Shown: one piece after another, positions 44,989-56,731 of the stretch
Layout: each line of letters starts with the position of its first letter
Position numbering within the stretch: position 1 is the stretch's first letter
Source of the DNA: Zasmidium citrigriseum
Taxonomy: Eukaryota > Ascomycota > Dothideomycetes > Mycosphaerellales > Mycosphaerellaceae
Direction: 5' to 3'
Length of the DNA: 64,000 bases
NCBI GenBank assembly: GCA_002786025.1
Contig: NHNW01000010.1
Coordinates: 620,001 to 684,000 of the forward strand
Position numbers and translations under genes: made by a program
The notes under the pieces: generated by a model
The model's input: the letters and a program-made list of their open reading frames with translations, nothing else
Told to the model about the DNA's origin: nothing
Database searches by the model: none

Positions 44989-47724
44989 TCACATCATGCC
45001 CCCGCCACTGCCTGGTGTACGTGCTCCCATGAAGACGCCTGCCGGGTTGCCGCCGCCGTTCTGATCTGTCTGCTGTGTCTGTCCGCCGGTGTCCATGGCA
45101 AGATCGAGATTGAGTGGCCACATCGAAGTGGCGTCCATGGCGCCTGTTCCCGTGCCCTGAATATATGAGTCCCATGCGCCTATAACAGTTAGCCACTCGG
45201 ACCACACCTATAACTTATATGTGGACTTACCCCAATCGATGTCACCACCAATGCCCTCCATGCCCATAAAGTTGCCTTGGCTGAGCATCTGGGTCATCGG
45301 ACTAGCTGCGCCCGACAAGCCATTGCCATTCATCTCTGGTCCGGAATACTGTGGTGTCAATCCAGTTCGCTCTGTCGCCATTGGTTCGTTAAGAAGTCCT
45401 GCCATGCTCGCTGGATACGATGGCTTCTCTGGTGCCGAGTTCATCTGTGAAGGGTTCATCACGAAGCCGGGCCCCGGGGACAATCCCCCAGACGAAAGCA
45501 TGCCTAATGTCATCGCCGCCGACTGCTCTGGTGGCAGATCGTCTTGCGAGAACGGTTGTGCGGCTCCGTTTGGAAACATACCGAAGTTCGGGGCGCGATT
45601 TGGATAAGTACCATTACCGGGTTGTTGTTGTGCGTATCCAGGGTCACTTCGCTGGCGCTCTTGGTGGGCTTTCAGCTTCTCGATCATCACTCTCAAAGCT
45701 GTCGACGCCTTGTACGCCTCCATGCTCTGGTCGCGGACCGACTCCCATATGGTAATGCAGTGCTCAACAGACTGCATCATCTGTTCCCGCCTGCCCTCAT
45801 CGTACAGATCAGAAGCGAGCGGCGATTGCGGAGAGTTGGCCTTTCGGCCACTTCTCTCTGCTTCCGCTGTGTGGTAAAGATCCAAACATACGAGCATTGC
45901 AGCTAGGAGGAAGTCGTGAGTCGTCAGAGAGGAGATGTACCATTTGACGGACCTCAGTCGACCGCCTTGCTGAGACTCTTGATGCAAGGTGGCTTGGTGG
46001 GCCAGCAGCTCCATCGATGCATCCAAGCACGTACGTCGAGAGTACGCATATCGTGGATTCTCTCTGCCTCGGGAGATGAATCGCCGGTGGAGCACGAACA
46101 GAGAACGAAGATACACCATCTCCAGGCCTAGGCGCTGCATTATCAGATTCGCCGGATCGCGAGCTGATTCTTGGAACGAGCGCATCTGAAGCAGGGGTGG
46201 ATGTTGCGATCTCGTCTCTCGAAGCTCATTATCGAATTTCAACGTCTCTTCGTATGAGGGCGGATTCGTGACCGACGCTGCTCGCTCCACAATGCGGCCA
46301 AACAAGAAGGTCATTTTAGCCTTAGTGATCATGTAGCTCATCGGCGTGGCCTCAAATGTGGGCCTCGAAGGTGGTAGAGACTTCATGTCTTCATACAATT
46401 CGTCATCGTACAGGTTCCTCGGCGTCTCAGTATCAGCGTGATCTGACTTCACCATCGCAGGAAGACCAAATTGGAAGGAAATGAGCAAATCGCATTGTCG
46501 TACAAAGGTCCAGACTCGCCGCCGCATCTCTCCATGGAACGGCGAAACAGCTGGATGCGGTGCAGGATCTCGGTGGTAGCCCATGCGCATGGCTAATCGC
46601 ACGCATAAACTCGTCATTAGCAACACACCTGGCTCAGCATCTCTGCTGCGTCCATACTCCGCCTGAACATGCAGCACCAGGGTCTCCAGGATCTGCGGAG
46701 TGGGCTGCGTGATGTCTCCGAGTTGGAGACAATTTGCCGTGAGCTTTCGATATTCGTGAGATATCTCGAGCGATCTTCCTCGATACTCTGGCGGCTCGTC
46801 TCCGGCTCTGTGATATGATTGCAATGCCAGAGTCATCATCGCGAAGCACATACCCAGCCAAATAGTAGTCGTCTCGTTAGGATTCAACCAATGCCTATCG
46901 TACTGCTTCTGGAATGATGGACCGTGAATGATGTGTACCGAGGGATCGTAGGCGTTGAAATATCGCGCGATCAACCGGTCTGCATCTGCCTTTGTGGGAA
47001 AAGAGGCGAGGAGTTCTGCTCTGTTCTTCGGCGAGGTTCCTTGGAGCAAGAACGCAGTGCCAGGGCTTTCGTCCGCTTTCGCGGCCTGAACCTTGGCCAT
47101 GTGCTGCTTGTAATCCTCCTTGTGCGCATCGAAATATTTCTTTACCTCTGAGATTTCTCCCAGAATGGCGTACCAGTGCGCATCCGAAGCGAAGACAGCC
47201 TTGCCATTGTCCATTTTCATGATTCCAATCCCTCGCGATATGCCTTCTACTTCGCTCTCTTCCTCGCCGTTCTCGCCTTCTTCTCGTATCATATCTTGAC
47301 CGGCCGCATCCAGCTTCAGATCGGAGCCTGTGCTCAGACTGTTGCTCCTACTACCGTCAATGGCTGCTTGCGCAGCGGCCGCGGATCCAGGCTGCCCACT
47401 CGTCATCAAGGAAAGGACAAGGCCTTCCAGCCTGTCTATCCGGTTCTGCATGTCGTCTGGAGATGCGTTGGCGCCATTGGCAGCGCCCTTTTTCCGATTG
47501 CCTGCGCTGGCATACGAGCATGACGCCGTATCGCCTCGTTTGGAGCAGTTGTCGCATGGATGACCGCGATTGCACTTCAACTTGCGATGTCTACAAGGAG
47601 CGCAGGAGAGCGGGATTCGATTGCGCTTTCGCACAACTCGGAACGGTTGCTGACCATCAGGCGATGCGCCATTGTTGGATGAGGTGGAAGAAGGGGGAGT
47701 CGGCTGGTTGGGGTTCCCAGGCAT
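44989..47724 (-). CDS. Zn2Cys6 fungal-specific transcription factor
   Basis: Exons 47724-45231 and 45179-44989 with a 50 bp intron, 894 aa. Residues ~33-75 are the binuclear zinc cluster, with six Cys in CAPCRHRKLKC...CDNCSKRGDTASC spacing, preceded by a basic RKRNR. A leucine-containing linker follows (IDRLEGLVLSLM, ~residue 97), the usual dimerisation coil. The middle homology region (~240-560) includes the fungal_trans block YGRSRDAEPGVLLMTSLCVRLAMRMGYHRDP. The C-terminal ~250 residues are Pro/Gly/Asn/Met-rich, typical of an activation region. It should be a nuclear DNA-binding regulator. I cannot name its target genes, and its neighbours do not form an obvious pathway. Confidence 0.92.
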
Positions 47725-48557
47725 GTTGGCGAGATAAAGCTGGTCCGTGGAGGCCTATGTTGGCAGAGTTCAAGGCGACCTGAACCGAGATGGAAAGAGC
47801 GACTGCTCTGATCGCACGCTGATGAAGGCGCGACCGCAGTAGTAGAAACTTGGAGGGATGAAAAGCGCTCCGGTCGCAGTGCTGTCGCATCCAACCCAAG
47901 CACGCGCAGGACGTCCCGTCTGGTCTGGCGGGGCTGAAAGCGGCGGTCAGTCAGTGATATCTCCTCCGATTCTGCAGCGAGAAGTCGTCGCCGGATCGCC
48001 TTGCGCTGGGTGTCGCGGAGGTCAGTCGAGCCTCTGAGCAGGTCTTGTCGTCGCAAGAACAAGAGAATGCGCAGTGCGAGAAGTGCTGCTGTCGTCTGGT
48101 CTTGAGGCTGGGCCAGGGTCGGGACACCAATGACGATGTGGGTATGGTCTGTCCTGCTAGCGGAAGCTTAAACAACGACTCTCAACTTCTTCTGCGCGCT
48201 CTCACTCGTCGTATGCACTTTTCTTGCTGCGATACCGCGGCTGGAACTGCAATGACTCACCGCCGAGCGACAGGGGCGAGCATGCAGGCTGTCAGCTTGA
48301 GGAGAGGAAAGAGAGATCGCTTCGTCGTCACCACGGCGTTAACGGACTTAAAGAATGTCCTTTAAGAGGGCCTGTACTCCCTGATGTTTGGGAGCATTCA
48401 ACCGCTGCCAGAACCAATTATCATTGGGCTCAGATGAGACACGAATGCCGTCTCTGCCACGAGTAAAGACATCGCCGCTTCGAAAGATACTGAGTGAACG
48501 GGGCGGCATTGACTTCGAACTTGGCTTTTGCCTTGGCGATTCGACATCCTCCCTTCC
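47725..48557. promoter_or_regulatory. Upstream region of the Zn2Cys6 regulator
   Basis: About 0.83 kb between two minus-strand genes: regulator promoter plus monooxygenase 3' flank. Nothing specific recognised. Confidence 0.5.
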
Positions 48558-50431
48558 CTACATTTCACATGCCTCGAACGGTCGCCCGATCATGTCGGCT
48601 TTGATCTGCATGGCCACGAATCTGGAATAGTATCTTGCATGAGCGAAGCCAGCGCCGGTCATCCAAATGCCGTGGTCTGATAGCGTGAGCCTGGAGATAC
48701 TTGTCAGGAGGAGGAACACTTACGACCTGCTTGTTTCCACGCTCCGAAGACTTCGCCTTCGGCATCTGTGCCCCAGAACGGTCGCAGTTGTCCCGCTACT
48801 TCATCTCCGAAGATCGCTCGGACTGAAGACTTGAAGTTGCTTGTAAAGCCTGTCGCGAATGCGATCACGTCGGCTTCGATTCGACTGCTGTCGTCAAGCA
48901 AGAGGCCGGTCTCGGTATATGCCACAGGAAGAGCATCGCTACGCACGTTGACTCTGCCCTTCCTTATAAGATCTCCAGCACCAATGTCGAAGAAATGTTT
49001 GCCATGCGAATCGTAGAGCTGACCCCAGAGGTCACCGTATCGTCTGGTCCTAAAGCCGCGTGCTTCCATCTGATCGAATTTGGTTGGGTCCAAGTCTGCC
49101 ATCGCACGTATCCCAGCCATAGCCTCGAGGCGTTGAATAGGCAAGGGAAGACTCATAAGCATCCGATCGCTAAGATCCAGCGGGGTGCCATCGTTATAGA
49201 CTGGATCCACCAGAGCAGAGAAGGTCGAGTCTGGAAGTACAAACGTTTCTGATCTTTGGATGAGTGTGATGGTCTCGAAGTCTTGCTTGGCCATGTCTGA
49301 TATCATGTCGTGTGCTGAATTGGCCGAGCCGATGACAATCCCCCGTTTGCCGTGCCATTGATTGGCGTTCTTCCAATCTACGGAGTGGATCACGTCGCCC
49401 TTGTAGACTCGGGAATCCGAATACTGCGGTAAGTTTGGCTTGTGGCCCATGTCACCGATTGCAAGCACGATATGGCTGGCACTGATTCTGAGATCTTGCC
49501 CATTTTGTTTCAGGTACGCAGTCCACATCTTTGCATCTGGATCAAAACACGCCTTTTCTAGACGGGTGGAGGTCATGACGTTGATCCCAAAAGTGTCGAC
49601 ATAAGCCTTGAATCCATCTGAAAGGTCTTTTGCAGTAAGCAAGTAAGGTGCGTCCTTGTCAAATGTCGGAGGCTTTCCAGGTAGTTGATTGTACTGCTTT
49701 GAAGTGTGCAGCTTGACCGAATCGTATCGTCTTTTCGACCATAAATCTCCAACTTCCTCGTCCTGTTCGACCACAAGGTACGAAAGCTGCAATGCTTTGA
49801 GTCGTGCTGCCATGCAGAGTCCACCGATCCCTGCGCCAACCACAAGACAGTCGAGTGACGGCGGGCCCTCATCGACAGCTGAGCCTTTACGGTGGCCAGC
49901 GCATAGAGCGAGGTGATTTGGGAATGTCGTTGGCCCCGGGAGCAGCTCGTCAACGTCGGTGAATCCGTCGGGCTGCTCCAAGACAGTGCACAGAAGCCAG
50001 ATCTTCCACCCAGATCTTGACGAGGAACACCCTGGAGACAGACCGATCGTGCCAGAACACCTGCCAGGTTGACCACCGTGCGTGTGAAATGAGAAGCTGG
50101 CTTGAATCCAGCTTGTGTTGGGACCGAGCCGTAAGATCAGGGAAGACTCGTCGACAATCTGAAAGCCATCTGGTCTCGATTTCCTGCTCGAATTCTTCCA
50201 CGTAGAGGCCACCACTTCAGGTCCAAAGAACGTTCGAAATGTGCCAGTGAACGCAAGAGAGTCTCGCCAGATCGCGTTCTCAGCCAGGTCGGTAGCATCA
50301 AGCTGGGATAACTTCAGCAATGCGTCTCTAGCAATGCTTGAGTGGTCAGTAGAATCAGGGATATTGCATTGTGGGAGAGAGGCAGGGTGTTCTGTGAGAG
50401 GGATGCTCTTCCAAACTTGGTCCTTTTCCAT
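48558..50431 (-). CDS. FAD-dependent monooxygenase with N-terminal extra domain
   Basis: Exons 50431-48724 and 48676-48558 with a 47 bp intron, 608 aa. Residues ~1-185 resemble the small alpha+beta (SnoaL/NTF2-like) domain that precedes many fungal flavin monooxygenases (TFRTFFGPEVVASTW, then a barrel-like stretch). The FAD loop is VVGAGIGGLCMAARL (~197-211), followed by VVEQDEEVGDLWSKRRYDSVK. The NADPH loop is VIGSANSAHDM, with FATGF near residue 530. The last exon gives HHGIWMTGAGFAHARYYSRF, typical of the family end, and confirms the splice. It belongs to the FMO/YUCCA-like class B flavin monooxygenases. The substrate is unknown. No PKS/NRPS/terpene gene is near. Confidence 0.88.
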
Positions 50432-51132
50432 GTCGATGCTGTGTTATGGGATCAGTAGAGAGACGGAGTAGAGCACAGTCATCATATATCTTTTCAGTCC
50501 CAAGTAGTGCAACGGCACATTGCATTTCAGGTGATCAAGAAGCAAGCATTGGATCGACACAGCTCTTGAGCCCTAAATGGGGATGCTGCTGCTCTCACAC
50601 AAGGCCATGGGGAAGAAGTGTAGTACTTCTCCCCCCTGCGAGTGTATTTCTCTCAAATGGCTGCAGCTTTCTCCATCACCTAGGTCATTATGCGTTCTCG
50701 AGAGCAGATGGCTCTTCGTTCGTTGGCGGAACATTGAGAGTGCCAAACCTCGGTTGCTGGTACGATGCCTTCACATTGCACAGTGATCGGAATCTGTGCA
50801 AGGGCCAAGATTGTAAAGGTGTTCAGCCGCAGGTGTACGCATCAGCCGTAAGATGATCGAGGGCGGCTTGCATACCATCCTTGTCAAGCTGAAGAGCTAA
50901 TGCAATCGAGAGCGGGAGCTGACAGCTAAGAAGAAGAGCATGCTGATGTTGTTGATGAGGACGCTCTTGCCTTCCATGTGAGAGCTGAGCTCGGATCGGC
51001 TGTCGGCAACGGAGGCGGTCCGTGTTCCCGAGAGCTAAGTTGCGACCACCTCGCCTCTTCGATAAATGTAATGTTGTCATTCTTGCACCTGGAGACCACC
51101 AACGACACGGACGAACTCTCCAGACCTGCGAG
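50432..51132. promoter_or_regulatory. Divergent upstream region, monooxygenase / YOS9
   Basis: About 0.7 kb with both promoters. No site is named, and short open frames lack motifs. Confidence 0.5.
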
Positions 51133-52858
51133 ATGAAGCACTTCTTTGCATTACCGGCGCTATTGCGAAGCGCAGCGCTCCTTACAGCAGCTTCCCAGCA
51201 TTCGTTCAGCCCCAACGACGATCTAGTCAGTCGACCTTGAGATATGCGCTCTTTAGGACATGCTGACATGCAATTTCTTAGCTCGCCTTCCCACAGTACG
51301 AGATAAGGTTTCAGGACGAATGGATATCAGAAGAGGCAGCACAGTCCCGACTGTCGAGTAGCCAGAAGCTCAACATTCACCAACAAACCGACAGCGACAG
51401 CTTACGTGAACCACCGCCTTCGCAAATAGACCACTACCGACAGCAGCATGGCTCATCAGATGAGAGGACTGCACATGACGACGATGAGACGGAGTATGAG
51501 CATTTAGTTTTGGATGGACAACGGTGGCTTTGCAGCGTGCCCAAAGTAAAGAATGTGGTGGACGGACTAGGGGTCAATGAGACGCAGTCACGCGCAGAAG
51601 AGGAGAAAGAGCTAGCACGAGCTACAGATCGAGGTTGGGAGCTGTTGTCAGGTATGCAGGGCAACTGCGTCTTCTTCATCAGCGGGTGGTGGAGTTATCG
51701 CTTCTGCTACAACCAAGGCGTGAAGCAGTTCCATCAGCTGCCGCCGAGCAGAGGTGTGCCGGTGTATCCACCTCTGGAAGATCCAGGCGTGCCGGGATTC
51801 ATGCTGGGCACGTATGACAAGCAGCTCGACGATGACGATACGCCGAAGGACGACAAATGGGACGGCGAGGTGGCGCTAGAGATGAGCAAAGGCGCGAAGA
51901 GACTTCGAAGTGGGCATGGCGAGCTTGTGGAGCGTGGTGAGACTAGATATCTGGTTCAAAAGCTTGGAGGTGGTACAGTCTGTGATCTGACTGGCAAGGA
52001 GAGGAAGATTGAGGTTCAGGTATGCTCTATGATTGTTGGATTGCTCGCCAACCTGTACTGACTGAACAATAGTTCCATTGCAACCCTCAATCGTCCGATC
52101 GGATCTCACTGATCAAGGAAACGAGTACTTGCGCATATCTTATGGTGATCCAGACGCCACGCTTGTGCAACGATGTTGCTTTCCTACCACCGCAGAAGGA
52201 TGAAGCAAACCCGGTCAAATGCTTCCCTGTCCTGCGCGACGATGAAGTTGAAGACTACGAACGCGATCTCAAGGCCCTCAGAGCGGCTGAACACGAAGCC
52301 AAGGTCTGGGAGGCTACTACAGAAGCGGCCGCTGCGATGGGCGGAGCCGCTGGGTACGAACCGCTGGACTTGCCAGTAGGAGACATCTTCGTTGGCGAAC
52401 ATAGGCTCATTCCTGAAGGTCAGAAGATAGAGAAGTCCTCCATCGTTGGCGGTACGGGCAAAGAGACTTATATTGACACAGTAGCTTCCTCAGATGGTCG
52501 AGTTCTTGGAAAGGAAGACCTCGAAAAGCTGGGTTTGGGCGATCCGAAAGCAGTCGAAAAGCTTAAGAAGGAGCTGGAGAAGATCGCCCAAGGTCAGAAC
52601 TGGAAGCTGGACGTTATCGATACGCCGCGAGGGCGTGAGTATCGAGGTATCATTGGGGATGAAGACGAAGAGAAAGAAGGGCAGGCTGGGAAGCCGCAGC
52701 AGGAGAAGAAGGACGGCGGGAAAGATAAGAAGGAAAGCAAGGAGACGAGGGATCACAGAGAGACGAAGGAGCCCAGAGAGCGGCAAGAGACCAAGAAGGA
52801 TGAAAAGCCGAAGAAGCAAGAAGGCAGTGAAGAGGAGTACTTCAAGGAGGAGCTGTAA
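51133..52858 (+). CDS. YOS9: ERAD lectin Yos9 / OS-9 homolog
   Basis: Exons 51133-51225, 51282-52019 and 52073-52858, 538 aa. The N-terminus MKHFFALPALLRSAALLTAA is a signal peptide. The MRH (PRKCSH) domain occupies ~120-310: LLSGMQGNCVFFISGWWSYRFCY carries the tandem Trp of OS-9 lectins, QFHQLPPSRG follows, then GGTVCDLTGKERKIEVQFHC and the Glu/Tyr pair in IKETSTCAYLMVIQTPRLC. These residues bind trimmed mannose glycans. Yos9 hands misfolded glycoproteins to the Hrd1 ligase in the ER lumen. The C-terminus is a Lys/Glu-rich charged tail ending YFKEEL, so KEEL may act as an HDEL-like retrieval signal. Both introns keep the frame and fall at domain edges. Confidence 0.95.
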
Positions 52859-54058
52859 GAATCGATCATATCTTCACACCCATGGCACGAAGTGGCACTC
52901 TCCACCAGCGATGAGTCCATCCCACGAACAGGCACTACGAGAATACGAAACTACGGCAGAGTGTATTAAAGGACTGAAGTCGACATTGATATGAAACTGT
53001 ATTCCGATATTCAAAATGCAGCCTGACGCCAGGGCCTGTCACCGCGAAAAAGCTACGACAGATCTCCCACAAGGATCTACGTGCCACAACATCGCTGTCA
53101 ACACGCAAGACGCACAGCTGTCAAGCTTTCCTCGGGACCAATGTCAAACACGTTTCAAATGCAGAGCGCAACATACGCATCTCAGGCCCTTTCTCATCTC
53201 GCAGTAGTTATCTCTCCTCACCCAATTCCCGCTGTGTAACCCCGACCAGCAATCAAGCTGACAGTTTAGCGGGAGTGGGATTGGTCCGTCGTGCTCGCCA
53301 CGCTTTGCTCTCATGGCTCGCACACGGCTTTGTCTCATGAATGTGGACAGCGGGACGGAACAGTCGCGAGGTCTCGATCCGAAATTACTTGGGCGGTGTG
53401 CTTCTCTACCATGGATTTCTGTGGCACTTTTGGCTGGGCGGTGACATCCGACGGGTGAGTGCGTGCCGTGCGGGTCGCCGAGTCGCCGACCATTGTTTGC
53501 CATGTTGTGGAGAGGGGATTTGTGATGGGGTTGAGGGTTGCACTCGTTGGTGGTGGGGAGAGGGTTGTTGGACAGAGGTGGAGACAGGATTCGTGATGAA
53601 GTCTTTCTTTGACATGATTGAGGGCGTTCTTGATATGGTTGTGGCTTCTACTTTGACTTGGACTTTCAAGCCATGGAAACCCAGCACGCGGTCTTCATGA
53701 GATGACAACGTGCTTGGGCGGCGTTGGACGTTCCTCTGGGTTGCTTGAGACAGGACCAGCATTGCATCATTCGTGTCGAGCCCCGAAGCTTGAACGGGAC
53801 ATGTGGCTCTTCTTACCAGCATCTGCGACTCGACGAAGGTAAGTAGCAGACAGTTCGTCCTGAAAGTCGAATGACTGTCAATCCAATGAGTGATAATTCA
53901 ACACTACGCCCCTGAGTCGTGTTGGTATGCACTTGCCATTAAAGGCAACTCCAAAATGCTGGAATCTGTAGCAAGGGACGCTCCTCGCGCTCACGTACTT
54001 TCCAACTTCCCTTATCCCGGTAACAACATCCCAAAGCAGGGATTTCGGCGACGATTCA
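52859..54058. other. Convergent intergenic region, no gene seen
   Basis: 1.2 kb between the stops of YOS9 and the esterase gene. Open frames up to ~140 codons overlap in antiparallel and show no motif. Confidence 0.45.
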
Positions 54059-56052
54059 CTACAGCATATAGAGAAGCGCGAATGCAATCGCTAGTACGTC
54101 ATTTGATGTCCCGCCAAAGGTATTGCTTCGTAGCTTCGATGCAGCGCCACCAGTATAGGCCTGGGAGTTGCCTCCTGAAGTGATGATGTCGTTGCATGTC
54201 CGATTCACAAACGTCCTCAGATGAACTCCACCTCGCTCACGCCACACTTGGTCCCAAAATTCGCACTCCGAGAAGTCTGGTCGATTAAAGGCAATCGCAT
54301 CTTCAATGACGATACCCTCTCCAGAGCAGCCAAACTGAGGCCAGGTCAAATTTGGAGTACTAGGACTTCCAGATGCAGCCATGGACGTCCAAGCACTTCG
54401 TAACGATGTACTCAGGTCTCGCTCCACCTGAGTCGCATCGCAAGTGCCGTTGCCCCAGGGTTGATTGTCGAGGTTCCCGAAGACAAGTGGGAGTTCTGAC
54501 GTGTGAGTCGCCCCGAAGATCGAAGAGGTCTCGATCGACGGAAAAGGAGTGCCGTCGAACCATAGCAGCGGGCAGGACATGGTGTGGTTGAAGGTGTAGG
54601 TATAAGCCGGTGTACCGGCGTTTATCGCGGATCGTAGGGCACGGTATTTTGTGCAAGCGAATGTCGCGGTTGTGGATATCTTGGTGATTGCAGCTCCTAC
54701 TGCATATTCTGTCGAGCCACTGCTGTTGAATGCGGACAAGGGGTATCTCTTAGAGACTTTTAAAGCTGCCGGACCGAATTGCGAAAGGTATATGGTGTAG
54801 TTGTCTGCAGTGATGGGGCCTCCAGATAAGAAAAGCGGAGGCAAAGAAGTGAGGGTTCCATCGTCGGCATCTAGACGACATGTGTCAGTCATCCCTTCAA
54901 TCTTCAATTGAGTGTGGAAGTAAGCCTTACTCGAGCCAATCACGATCGGTACTTGAGGTCCAGCAATATATGGTTGTTGGGCAATGAAATGGCCATCCAC
55001 GAAGGGAGTATAGAGAGTGTTGGCGTTTGGCAGTATAGCGGCCCATATCGAGAGGTCGGGGTTCGAGAAGGTACCAGGTCCTTGATATAGCGAGGGAGTG
55101 GTGAGGTACGCGGAAGCCAGTTCATCAGCCGACTTGGACTGCAGGCACTGTAGCTAGAGGTATGTCAGCACCCGGCAGCCTTCCAAGTCGAAAACATCAA
55201 TTCTCACATCTGTAGAACTACAATTGAGAACTGCAGCATAGTCGGCCCCAACCCTTTGCACATTTTCATATTTTGGCAGATCAACGCCGCCACCTGATTC
55301 ATAGATGACTGATCGCATGAGCGACTTCGCCTGTGGAAGTGTGGACACGATGAATGAATCATCTCCTCCAGAGCTCTCTCCAAAGAGCAGAACCTTGGTT
55401 GGGTCGCCGCCGAATGACTTAATGTTGCGTTGGACCCACTCCAGTGCAGCAACGTAGTCTTTAATTCCCATATTACCTTCAATACCTGCTGCCTCGAGGC
55501 CCAAGAAGCCAAGTGGTCCTAGGCGGTAGTTGAAAGCCACGGCAATGGAATCTGTTGCCATGTTGCATAAGTCGTAAAAGGGATACGATGTGGACCCGCC
55601 AGTGTTGAATCCGCCATACGCCCATGCTTTGATGGGGAGGTTCGAGTGGTTTCCAGGCGGGACGTAAACATCGAGATAAAGGCTACGAGAGATTTTAGCA
55701 ATTGAATGATTGATGATCCGAAAGTCTCGGCGAACATTTCTTACCAGTCCTCCGACGTAGAGGGCTCAGTCCAAGCGAACAAGCTTGGAATTTGGATGCA
55801 GGTTGGGCTGGATTGAGTCGCATTAAGGTATCGTCCAGGAAATGTGGTGTTCGGCGGCAGTGGGGGCATGAACCGTAGCTTGTCTACTGGAGGGGCAGCG
55901 AATGGGATGCCTCTGTATACCCAGGTCGGAGTCGAGTCGCAGGTGGTGCCATGAATGGTGCCGGCTTTCACTTGTATAGGCGGTGTGGAGCCCACCACTG
56001 ATAATCCAACGCTGGCAATAGCGCATGCTGCGACTTCCTTTCCTGAAGGCAT
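54059..56052 (-). CDS. Secreted type-B carboxylesterase, possibly GPI-anchored
   Basis: Exons 56052-55745, 55682-55208, 55153-54931 and 54870-54059, 605 aa. The start MPSGKEVAACAIASVGLSVV gives a signal-peptide-like N-terminus. Upstream in-frame codons to 56220 do not fit. Family features: WVYRGIPFAAPP, CLYLDVYVPPG (split by intron 1), YGGFNTGG (oxyanion hole), FNYRLGPLGFLG, GESSGG (nucleophile Ser, with Ser where Ala is usual), VIGSNADDG across intron 3, and ATHTSELPLVFGN (catalytic His). Many N-x-S/T sites. The C-terminus ends with small residues followed by a hydrophobic run (NDVLAIAFALLYML), suggesting a GPI anchor signal. The likely role is extracellular ester hydrolysis; the substrate is unknown. 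Confidence 0.88.
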
Positions 56053-56731
56053 TTCGATTGATACAATTGCTTGGTGATTGAGGATGGACTTGCAAACAGT
56101 TGAAGCGCCTGAGCGCTTTTTGTATTCAAACGCCGAGCCATCTCCAGTCCAACTGATGTCTGCCTGGCCTCTTGAAGGATTGACTATGTTGGCGCAGCAA
56201 AACGCTCGCAATGTCTTCACGATAGCTGGTGGAGTCCGCGGGACGCGTTCACATTTGCTTGCGCTGTGGCAGTGAGTAGGACCTGATGCGAATGCGATAT
56301 GTAGCAGTGATGACGGAGTTGCAAAAGGTTTACCTATGCAGGCAGTATTGAGAGTCGATCATGTTCTCAGCATCGTCACTGACATTTCGAGAATGAACGT
56401 GATGTTTGAGCAACCCTAACCCTCGCGTTCTTGGTTTTCGGGGCGAACATCATGTGAGGTGCAAATGACATGCCGGACCGCTGAACATGCACAGCGCATC
56501 TCGAGACGACTTGGTCGCACATTGGGCGCGACGTGCATGTCGTACAAATCTCGATTGTCAAGTGTGAAGAAGAAAGGTGAAACGAGACGTTCCTCACGTT
56601 CGCATGAAGTGCAGCGGCAGATCCTCGGCGGCGCTAGAGGGAGAACCTAGCGTCGCTTGGACCTTCTCTCCTGTCGAAACATGATGCATCCATGTCTTGT
56701 TCAAGACTGCAACTGAATCGTCGGCGACAAC
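56053..56731. promoter_or_regulatory. Divergent upstream region, esterase / transporter
   Basis: About 0.68 kb containing both promoters. No recognisable element. Confidence 0.5.

Noticed and set aside
44989..50431. Zn2Cys6 regulator plus monooxygenase as a secondary-metabolite cluster
   Set aside because: No PKS, NRPS, terpene cyclase, prenyltransferase or transporter next to them; neighbours are housekeeping genes.
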